Positions 9,644 through 17,690 of a stretch of 17,690 nucleotides of DNA are shown here, one piece after another; the stretch's first letter is position 1, and every line of letters starts with the position of its first letter. Made by a program: the position numbers and the translations under genes. The notes beneath the pieces were generated by a model. It was not told the DNA's origin. It made no database searches and saw nothing but the letters and a program-made list of their open reading frames with translations. The DNA comes from Terana coerulea (Eukaryota > Basidiomycota > Agaricomycetes > Polyporales > Phanerochaetaceae), in contig JAKOGH010000214.1 in assembly GCA_024811115.1 (NCBI GenBank), forward strand, positions 1 through 17,690. The letters are read 5' to 3'.

Positions 9644-9779
9644 GACAAACACGGAGGACAAGTTGACGAGGGCGATTATCGGTAAGTATGCTAGATATAG
9701 ATATATCGAGTGGGAGTTCAAATCATATGGCCCTGCAAACAAGCCCATATAACTATGACTGATATACGGGGGCCATTTC

Positions 9780-9915
9780 GTGGCCAGAAGAGGCCTTGTG
9801 GTGACGTGACGTGGCCGGGTGTCGCATCTGGCGGCGGAGGTGGCCCTATGTCATTTGATTAGCCACGGCATAGTAGCCAAAAGAACAAAGGACAGCAATA
9901 GCGTGGAAGGTGGCC
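9780..9915. promoter_or_regulatory. Upstream motif cluster of zinc-finger gene 2
   Basis: 9799-9810 is TGGTGACGTGAC, the same 12-mer found inverted upstream of zinc-finger gene 1. GTGGCC occurs four times within 136 bases (9780, 9811, 9840, 9910). The cluster begins about 137 bases upstream of the ATG at 9643. A TATA-like ATATATCTATATC lies closer, near 9690-9705 on the minus strand. Regulatory function is an inference from recurrence at the paralogue. Confidence 0.4.
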
Positions 9916-11080
9916 CGTACCTTGATTTGCGGACAATGTCCTGAGTCATGGACACTTTCACGACATGGCCAACGTAAGGCCTGCTACTGATCCTACCAGA
10001 CTTTCCTTGGAGTGGACATGTGTGCTATCTTGCAATGTCAGCCCAAAGAATAGCATTTATCCTGAAAGAATGGGTCCTTGTCTCGGTAAGGTGTTGAGAC
10101 GTATTCGGGCATCTCGCATTTCAAGTTAGCCTCAGACACCAAAGTTCGAACAGCCGCTCGCACCTTGAGCATGCAGAGGTACCCCGGCCCACGATATCTA
10201 AATGTCCATGTTCCTATTTGCTTCATATTCCAGGTTATCGCAGCGTCTTCTCGCGGCCGGTCGCGCTCTGAGTCAAAAGCGGTCGGCGTACTTTTTGATT
10301 TGCAATTTGTTGCGAAAGCCAAGCCAAGGGAAAGAGAGTTTCCTCGATAACCGCAGCAAATAATGAGCTCATAAAAAGCACAGAATAATGGAAATCAAGT
10401 GAAATCACAGTCGTTCGAGGTTGGTGTAGAGCTTGTGGGAGTGCGTAAGACGAGTCACGACGAATCGGGAGCAACCGCTGGCGTCTCGTTCCTTGTGGCG
10501 TTTCATTACGTAACTTGCCACGCGAGGCCAGGAGCGTGTCGGAAATTCCATATTTGGCTCATGAGCAGGCCGCCTCGAGACGCCCTCGGCATCTGCCTCA
10601 CGAAGCCTCACAGACGCCGGGTGCGATCATGAGCGGCCGAGAGGAGGGCGCCTGGCTCGAGGTGGCTCGCGATGGCCTCGGGAGACCTGCATGCTCCCTC
10701 ATGACCATCAAAGTGTTGCAGTAGAAGATGCTCCACTCTCAGCCGACTATGTATACATTATAGAATTGCCTTTTCAACATTAAAAGTAGCATTAAGGGCA
10801 TTTTTAACATGTAATTTGCAAAGTGTGAAGTTGTGGATGAATGGTCAGTGTAGTGAGCTCAAGCACTACAGCCTATGGATGCCCATTTGCTGATGGTTTT
10901 TGTGCATGTGCTTCGACTTACCAGCTCATCCTACTAATAATACACCACATCACTAGCAACCGGATTGCAGGAACTCAGAAGTCTGCAGAGGAGTGAGCAC
11001 AGTGTAACTTTGCAGTCGCTGGAGAAATGCATAAGTGTGTGAGATGTGGATATAATTACGGTCATTACATGTGTCCATAT
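9916..11080. other. No recognisable gene; AT-rich from about 10740
   Basis: Open frames at 10038-10322 and 10399-10724 have no recognisable features. 10560-10700 is rich in CTCG and GGCC words and shares short words (such as GATCATGAGCGGC against GATCATGGGCGGC) with 11398-11412, so both may be remnants of one old repeat. After about 10740 the sequence becomes AT-rich. Confidence 0.4.
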
Positions 11081-11168
11081 GGCTGCCTGGCGCAGTGGTT
11101 TTGGTATGACGATGGTAGTGTACTTCACGCGCGTACGATAGTCGTTGGTTCGAATCCTGTAGTAGACA
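11081..11168 (+). repeat. Degenerate tRNA-like sequence (tRNA pseudogene or SINE head)
   Basis: 11088-11098 (TGGCGCAGTGG) fits the RNA polymerase III A box. 11147-11157 (GGTTCGAATCC) is a perfect B box. Taking 11081-11087 and 11161-11167 as the acceptor stem gives 5 of 7 pairs, and the T stem gives 4 of 5 including wobbles. The D stem does not form, I find no clear anticodon arm, and the boxes are 59 bases apart, more than in a plain tRNA. This is not a functional tRNA. A tRNA-derived SINE head followed by a body to about 11350 is possible. Confidence 0.5.
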
Positions 11169-11441
11169 CTCACATCAGTAGTCAGGTAAATATTCAGTAA
11201 TTGCGGTAACAATATGACGAAATGATAAGATAACAAAAATCCAAGTAAGCGAATCAGTAACAAAGCGGTGTGACATTGAAAATGCAAGTAAGCAAATTGC
11301 GATTGAAGTAATTACTACAGTAACAGTGATAAGACAGCCAGTGTAAGGTTGCTAAACAAACTTTTGGCCGTCGCCCGTTATCTGATGATAGGCGCCCGTG
11401 ATCATGGGCGGCTCGAGATGCGCTCATGACTGATTTCGCCT

Positions 11442-11480
11442 CGCTCGTGAGCCCGGTTCTGGCTCAGGGCCTCACGAGCG
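11442..11480. repeat. GC-rich hairpin near the transposon end
   Basis: CGCTCGTGAG (11442-11451) and CTCACGAGCG (11471-11480) are perfect inverted arms of ten bases. They can be extended by CCC/GGG with a one-base bulge. The hairpin lies about 100 bases outside the CACTG end of copy 2. It may belong to an older inserted element. Confidence 0.5.
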
Positions 11481-11581
11481 CTCACGGCTGCTCGGGAGTC
11501 TCCGAATATTTTTCCGACACGCTGAGTTTAGGGCAAGCCTTCACTGCGGCCATGGTCGTTCTATAGGGCGAAGAGGCACTA

Positions 11582-11889
11582 CACTGCGCTTGGGCACTCA
11601 CATGTTATGCATGTGAGGCGCTCGTGGAACAAAGGAATGTTTGGCGCCTGTAAGTCGCAGATCGAACATGTGCTAATCACATAATTTCTGGTGTGCAAAC
11701 ACTGTATTTACACTCACATGTGTTAGATATATGTACGTTCACATGCATAGTATGAGGATAAACACAGACGGGCCATATATAAACCTTTATACTGCATGCA
11801 CGCACAATCACAGGGAGGTGATGTGTTATATCATGGCTCAAGCATCCGATCCCGCACATAACCACCATGTACCCTCTCACAGAGCGACA
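11582..11889 (-). repeat. 308-base terminal inverted repeat, left end of copy 2
   Basis: Exact reverse complement of 662-969. From outside inwards it reads CACTGCGCTTGGG, then the motif CACTCACATG at about 11594-11603 and again near 11710-11719, with a palindromic CATGCATGTGAG region between. The inner end is 95 bases from the stop codon of the companion gene. Confidence 0.9.
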
Positions 11890-11983
11890 ACACATCATGT
11901 TGCATGCCACCAGCAGATCCACACACATGACAGATATAAAACATAATATAACTGGGATGTTCCGATTACAATACAGGCTTGCT

Positions 11984-13348
11984 TCAATCATGCACGACAA
12001 CACTATTGATGATATCATCAACCTCCTGCTGCCAGGCGTGAGGCTCCTCTTCAAGTTCTGGGTCATCGTCGTTGTCAACACCATGAGTCTTGCGATCATC
12101 CGTAATGACCTTGCGGAGCATCCTGGTTGGTGAAAAGGTGAGTAAGTGGACTAGTTGCAATTCGCGGGGAGGGGGGGGTGAGCGCGCACTGTTCAACTTC
12201 TTCTCGTCACCCTTGGCAATCTCACGCATGGTGGCCAGAGCGGCATCGACAGCGTCCCAAAATCCCGGCCATTTTGCTTCAGCAATGTCTTGCGCTGCAA
12301 GGGTGCATGGTTAAGTAGCAGAATGGTGCATGAAGGAAAGATAAGACATACCATGAGTGCAACCCGGGCACACAAGGGCACAGATGGTTTACAGTTGGTA
12401 CCCTTGCAGATCTTCTTGGTAAGCTTGTAGAGACGCCAGTGATCACGTCCGCGACCTGCGACACTTATTTCAATCTGCAGGGCATGAGCAAATTGGCCCG
12501 ATAATAAACAGGCTGCACAACACACCTGGACCTTGATCTTGCGTCGAGCAGCAATCATCTGCTTGCCAATGGTGTGCGTGACCTTGCTCCACTTGGCAAC
12601 ATCTTGTTCAACCTTCGCTGGTAGGTCAAACCGAAGTTTCTTGAGGATGGCCTGCAGCAAGACGCCCCAGTCTTTAGTCAGAGCTGAAGAGCGTCGATAG
12701 CCTAGCAAAAACTTACAGCAACATAGTGATCAGGAATGGAACCTTTGTACGATGGCGTGTGGCTTGACAGGAGGACACCCATTGAGTAGCTGGTGATGTT
12801 TTTCTACACCAACGTATGTCAATATCAATGCTATATTCAAAATTGGGGTCACATACATTGAGGTCCTTCGACGGCTCCCAAGAAGCCTGAGTTGCAGTCT
12901 GCTTCTCCTGTACTTGCTGAAAGGCCAGCAGGGCTGCATATATTTTCATATCACGAACAGGAGCAGGATCCTAGACCATTGAAAGGCTAATTAGCTTCAC
13001 TAGCGTAGCAAGATATAGAACTTACCACGGCGAAGTCGATGAGCTCACTGGTGAAATCACTCTTCAGCTTTTTCTTAGTCGCCAGCCTCTTCGCTGAATG
13101 CGATGTGGTTTCGGTTCCCACAGCAGGCGGCATGCTGCTGTTTGAAGATCTATTATCCAAGGTGGCATCCAAGTCGAGAGTGTCAGCGTCGAGGTCATGG
13201 TCAGCAGTCTCTTCGTCTTGCCCTTCATCCTCAGTGCGTGGATGCTTGCCCAAGACGGATGATGGAAGGGTTGGCGAAGGCGCAGGGCGAAGCTGGCTGC
13301 TTCAGCCGCCTGTAGGAACTCGTCGTGGAAGTCAGCGGCGGAGGCCAT
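11984..13348 (-). CDS. Companion gene of the CACTA-like element (function unknown, frame-broken as sequenced)
   Basis: Exons read: 13348-13026, 12970-12857, 12803-12717, one ending at 12526 (start 12683 or 12671), 12474-12352, 12294-12190 and 12122-11984, stop TGA. Introns are about 45-67 bases, GT-AG. Recognisable words are the acidic EDEGQDEE region, ITSYSMG, SHTPSYKGSIPDHYVA, YKLTKKICKGTN, LCARVALM, GFWDAVDAAL and a closing EVDDIIN. I recall such words from an Agaricomycete family of unknown function found near transposase-like genes. Four joins are one base short: within exon 1 (CCC run at 13268-13270), at the donors at 12716 and 12351, and at the 12189-12123 intron. The last contains a C8 run (12171-12178) and might instead be coding. 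Exon 1 plus one base gives exactly phase 0 at its donor, which supports the model. By position it could be the accessory DNA-binding partner known from plant CACTA elements; this is inference. Confidence 0.72.
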
Positions 13349-13567
13349 GTTAAAGTTGGGGTGAGAGGTGAGAGAGCAAAGTCCTGGGTTGAGATGCAGG
13401 TTTTAATACCGAAACGGGAGGTGGCCTACAAGTGAGTGGTCAATTGTCCGTTGCGAGACCAAGTGGCCACAGCACTCCTGGCAACTCTCTTCCCTTCTGC
13501 ACCACCAAACTCACCTGATAATTCAGTCTTTCCTGTGCTCTGTGTTGCTGGCTTGGACTCCAGCATC
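13349..13567. promoter_or_regulatory. Divergent promoter of the two transposon genes
   Basis: 219 bases separate the two start codons. The minus strand has a TATA-like GGTATTAAAACC near 13399-13410, about 55 bases before the companion gene ATG. GTGGCC occurs at 13421-13426 and 13463-13468, the second inside the palindrome GTGGCCAC, as upstream of zinc-finger gene 1. Shared control of both genes is likely. Confidence 0.45.
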
Positions 13568-16500
13568 ATGCCACCGAAAATCAATGCTCTGCCAGTCTGT
13601 GAGCTCTCGGTCATTGAGAGAGTATAGACAGAGACTTACCGGGCTATGACAGTTGTGATAGCTTCTCCAAGCAACCCTGGTCTTGTTCGCTGCACATACT
13701 GCTCTCCAGAGGAAGGGGATCATGGATGCAGCGAGCGAGCTTGAATGCGCATCTGAAGGGGAAGAAACACATCAAGTGCGCGGAGCAGTGCGAGCGACGT
13801 CAAGCACAACTTACCGCTGCTCAACGCGTTCAGCGTGCAGAAGAAGAAGCAGCACAAGAGCAGCCATCTCGACTGGCTGCCGTTCACATCCGACATGAGG
13901 AAAGGAGAGAACCACGGCAGCCCGTGGTCAGTGCAGAAGAAGAGAGCATGTGGGAGGCGTTCGACGCCGATCCGCATGCAGCGCAGCTAACGCTGGAGAG
14001 GACCCTCGAGCGGCGTCTATTCAAGCCCGGCTTCGTTGGCTCCCGACAAGTGAAGGCATTCGAGCTCTGGGATGCAACTACTGAAGGTCGTGAAACGGCT
14101 GGAGGTGGCGACAGTAGTGCCGACGAGTTACTTGACAACAATGCGGAGGAAGATGATATTTTGGCCGATATCCTGGGCTGTTTGAGTGAGTACATTGCAT
14201 TTCGAATTTAATAGGCCGCACCGTTAGCGCGAGCTGTAGCTGACCGCAAGTTGTGTTTGTTTAAGATATCCAAGAACCGGCCGTCGAGGAGACTGTTGAG
14301 GCCGAGATTGCAGGAGGATTCGAGCGTCCTTCCGGCAAGAACAGCATGCTGAGTGGGGCGCCCGTATGAGTCAAAACAGTAAGCCATGCTCGTACTTCAG
14401 AGGATGTGGAGTGTCTCACCAACTGACTATACAGATGTTTATGCTCGATCTGTTGGATAATCTACCACGACTTCGAGTATCAAATACGCTCATGAGCGTT
14501 CTGGTCTGGATGCTCAAAGAACTGGGCGTCACGCTGACGTGCCATCTCTGGACCGTTTACGCAAGACCCAGAAGTCCCTTCGCGAGCATTGTGGAGTGCC
14601 AACTGTCAAATGCGAGTCAGCGTTTGGCAATGTCTTCTACATGAACGATCCCCAGAAGTATCATTGCGAAGGTGTGTGCATTTTCTTACAGGATTTTTGG
14701 GTTCTGTAACTCTTGTTAGCTTGGCACTTACATGCTTGTCGCACAGGATTGATCGAATCCAGAGACCCGCCGCTTTATCCATGTTTACCCAGAGATCCCT
14801 GGTCCTGAGGGGATCCGTGAAGTCTGGCACGTGAATAAATGGCGCCACCAAATGGACCTTGATGCGCTAAGCCCAATGTACGACACTGGAGGCGGACGCC
14901 ACTTCTACGTGAATGAATTGGCTCGCATGAAGGATGGGCAGCTTGTAATCCCTTTCCGATGGGTCGTGTCTGAGGGCCGTGTACATGCCGATGCATGGGA
15001 AGTAACTCTCGATAGCGAGGTATGTTGGGCTACTGCGACTATCCCACCTCATTTAGACCTAATTCTCCCTGATAATCACAGGGAATAGCATCTGTTCATG
15101 ACAGCGAGTCAGTTTTCATACCAGCAGATGGTCTTCAAGACAACTACCACGACTTAGAGGATAGCTCAAAGATTCCGAAGTGGGATGGTGCGTTTGAGTA
15201 TTTATCAGCTTCACTCGATTGCAAGACTAATATGTGATCGTATAGCACGCTGCGACACTCTTGGGGATACCCTAAGGAGATGCCCAATCCTCTACGAGAG
15301 CTGGCACAAGGCGATCCGCTGTATACCAGTCTCGTTGATTATTTTGGTGACGACGTGTCTGGTAACCGTTCGAAGTCATGGAATAAACATTGGAACGCAT
15401 ATATCACCCATCGAAACCTACCCCGCGAGCTTCTTCAGCAAGAATTCCATACCCATTTCATTTCGACGTCGCCCAACGCCACTATCTCCGAACAGTTTAA
15501 GCGGCATTCAAAGACGTCATCCAGTCAACACACACAACACCAGTGATTGTACGTGATGGAATATCAGGTGAAAGCCTACGATTTCGCATTTTTGTCAACG
15601 CAGCGCCATCCGACAACCTATGCAGAGCGAAGTCTCTGCTCATATTGGAAGCGGTGGCAACTTGTTCTGTCGGAAGTGCGACGCTGGTGGAACGGACAAA
15701 GACAAGGAATCTGATGATGGGTTCGATCGCCTCTTCTCAGCAGGAACGCCGCGAACGAAGGAGGAAATATTGTCTGAGCTAGAAAAGCAAGTCAAGATGG
15801 CATGCCTTGGCGTGGCCGGTCAAAGAAATGCAGACCGAAACCGGCGTCAAGGATGCGTACACTCAGCACTGGATTGATGAGCTACTCGAGCGTGCGCAAC
15901 TTCTAAGAGCTGCAGACCCTTCTCGCTCAAAGGAGTCGGTTCAAGACGAGCTCCAGAAATGGGCTGAAGAGAACAGCGAGAAGATTTACAACCCATTCTT
16001 TACACTGAAAGGCTTCGATCCGACGAAGGACACACCAGTAGAAATCCTCCACACTATCTTGCTCGGAATCATCAACTTGTACGCGTGGCATATGACCCAT
16101 ACATCATGGACGACCGAGCAGAAAAACAATTTCGCTGTTCGCCTTCAGGAAACTAATGGCAAGGGCCTCTTGCTTCAGGCAATCCGTGCGAACTATATCA
16201 TGCAGTACGCCGGCTCGTTGATCGGGCGGCAGTTCAAAGCAGTCGTTCAAACACTCGTCTTCCATGCTCATGATCTGAGCGACCCGTTGCACCTCCAGCT
16301 TTGGCTTGCTATAGGAGAACTCTGTGCGCTCATCCTGGTTCCCCCCAAGTTACGAACCAAGAGCAATACCTGGTGCAGTTTGGGTCCACTTGTCACGAGC
16401 ACTTGCTTACTTTTACGGCTGCAGGATAACATGGATATTGCTGTTGCTAACGTTCTCGACACGTTCTCGGAGATTGATCCCAGCAAGATAGTGCAGAAGA

Positions 16501-17690
16501 TCAAGATTCATCTCCAAGCCCATCTCCGAGGTGACTTCTTGCGCTTTGGACCGCTGGTAGGGCTCTCGACTGAGTGCTTGAGAGCTTCAACGGTGTGTTC
16601 CGTACTGCTCAATTTTCTCAAATCACCTTGCCCCAAGCCGAGATATAGCAATCCAACTGGCCAGTCAGGAGTCCTTCAAGCATCGTATCACAGGCGGATA
16701 CTGGCCGACAGGGCAGGCCGAGAATGAATCCGAACGTGACTGGGCTAGGGCCGGATGGGGTGTCCGTGACTATATCACCTCTCGGCCAATTCTGCAACGC
16801 CTGGTCGGATGGAAGCCTCGCGAGATCAAGCAGCCGGTAAGGTCAATTGCCTTAATACAACAATTGTATGCTGACTGGTGGCTATTACGGAAATCCCAGG
16901 ATATGCAAGACCTGCACCGCTCTGCGGTCAAGTACGACCAACAAGGGCCTTATCGGATACGAAGGCGGCAGATGCTACAAACTACGGAGCATTTACCTCA
17001 ACATCATTATGGATGACTGGACAGTCACTCGTAGCCTGGTCAGGCGATGTATGCACAGAAGGTTCCTGGGTGTTTGTCAAGTCACCCTTTAGTGCGTGCT
17101 TACCATGTTACACGCCCGCCCGTACATGAGCACGGATACTGACTGGTGTTACTCAATAGGAAAACCAATCGACTGCGGACGAGTCAACGAGATTCTGGTG
17201 TCACCTGATGGTGCAAACAGCATCACGGTCCTTGAGGTGTTTGAAGTGGCGAAGAAGCGCCATGAAATCTTGAAAATGCCTTACCTCTATCGCCGCCAGC
17301 AGCAGCAAACATTCATTGCGATTGCAAGTCAGGTGCGTCGATTTTCAGTCGGTTTCAGTTCTTGTGGCTCACAGAGTCTCCCAGGATGTGATATTTGAAT
17401 TCAACGCGCAGCACGACTGCCATCGTGCTGGGTGTCAAGCATCGAACACGTGCAATTGTGCAAGAACGCGAAGAGTCGGGACGAACGGAACGCTATTGGA
17501 AACATGAAACTCAACTCGCGGACCACTTCATTGTCAACATGGCAGCCTTTCACAACGCTCATCTTGTGCGCAAAGCGCTGTCGCACTCTCTTACAACGCC
17601 TCGCACTCTATCCCAATCGCAGGGCCAAACACGTCGAGCAGGCACGTCGGCTGCGTCAAACTAATGATGGCAAGCGAACGCGCGGCAGCG
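13568..17690 (+). CDS. TNP2-like (CACTA) transposase-like gene, 11 exons, frame-broken and 3' truncated by the window
   Basis: Exons: 13568-13598, 13653-14185, 14266-14363, 14435-14671, 14747-15019, 15082-15187, 15246-16372, 16425-16836, 16900-17091, 17160-17332 and 17385 onward. All ten introns are GT-AG, 52-80 bases. The protein opens with a C2H2/BED-like finger (CTYC...HLKGKKH). A long conserved body follows: [32 protein letters not shown], an SDN...CRKC pair of motifs (15612-15679), DTPVEILH (16029-16052), SNHLAPSRD and EFNAQHDC. I know this order from an abundant Agaricomycete family. The D...CxxC and ExxH-like words recall the RNase H fold of TNP2 transposases. About a dozen frame shifts occur, mostly one base missing at G, C or T runs (13715, 14524, 15501, 15617, 16578, 16603) or at donors (15188, 16373, 16837). 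One in-frame TGA stands at 14750-14752 where TGG is expected. After about 17605 another frame ([14 protein letters not shown]) continues to the window end, so the TAA at 17662 may not be the real stop. Confidence 0.82.

Larger units (their letters stand above)
11582..17690 (+). mobile_element. CACTA-like DNA transposon, copy 2 (left end and body, cut by the window end)
   Basis: It starts CACTGCGC at 11582 with the 308-base repeat shared with copy 1. Next come a leftward companion gene (11984-13348), a 219-base divergent promoter, and a rightward TNP2-like transposase-like gene (13568 to beyond 17690). A terminal CACTG, a long terminal repeat and a two-gene body are the make-up of a CACTA element. 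The three bases before it (CTA, 11579-11581) are the expected target duplicate; the partner is outside the window. Both genes are frame-broken as sequenced, so autonomy cannot be judged. Confidence 0.7.

Noticed and set aside
11081..11168. A functional tRNA gene
   Set aside because: A D stem and a clear anticodon arm are lacking, two acceptor pairs are broken, and the A-B box spacing is too wide.
662..11889. The 310-base inverted repeats as a simple invertible segment or one 11-kb element
   Set aside because: The CACTG termini lie on the sides facing each other (969 and 11582), not at 662 and 11889. The sequences outside the pair show no matching target duplicate. Two separate elements explain this better.
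11677..12099. A 140-codon minus-strand ORF (and its partial twin at 671-874) as a conserved protein
   Set aside because: The shared part is identical because it lies in the duplicated terminal repeat. Composition is not protein-like and the ORF runs across the repeat boundary.
1..17690. CRISPR array, prokaryotic operons, plasmid or phage features
   Set aside because: No regularly spaced direct repeats or ribosome binding sites. Spliced genes and fungal families show that the window is eukaryotic.

Overview
The window looks like a basidiomycete nuclear genome, most probably an Agaricomycete. Introns are short (about 45-80 bases), with GTRNGT-type donors and CTRAY-like branch points. Several proteins belong to families I know only from mushroom-forming fungi. 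Placement below class level cannot be decided from the sequence.

Layout. (1) 1-969 is the right end of a CACTA-like DNA transposon, closing in a 308-base terminal repeat (662-969) that ends CAGTG. (2) 970-11581 is a host segment. It holds a six-exon four-pass membrane protein gene (1315-2168, +), a three-exon C2H2 zinc-finger gene (2526-3778, -), a stretch with a possible membrane-protein relic (about 4787-5600), a small secreted peptide gene with its own TATA box (6626-6889, +), a second zinc-finger gene paralogous to the first (7599-9643, -), and an AT-rich tail with a degenerate tRNA-like sequence (11081-11168) and a strong hairpin (11442-11480). (3) 11582-17690 is the left end and body of a second CACTA-like copy. 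It starts CACTG with the same 308-base repeat in inverse orientation (11582-11889, no mismatch). It carries two divergent genes: a companion gene of unknown function (11984-13348, -) and a TNP2-like transposase-like gene (13568 to beyond the window, +).

How the parts fit. The two transposon copies lie in the same orientation, so the ends in this window face each other across 10.6 kb of host DNA. Together they seem to cover both ends of one element of very roughly 7 kb. The two host zinc-finger genes share exon architecture, including a first exon that is only the ATG, the same three-finger C-terminus, and a 12-base upstream motif. They look like the product of duplication within the locus.

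A caution runs through the annotation. One zinc-finger gene and both transposon genes need many one-base additions to read through, nearly always at short homopolymers or at G|GT splice donors. The membrane gene and the other zinc-finger gene are perfectly intact. I read this as either unpolished long-read deletions in repeated DNA or deletion-biased decay; raw reads would settle it. All gene models are mine, read by eye from splice signals and reading frames, without database searches.
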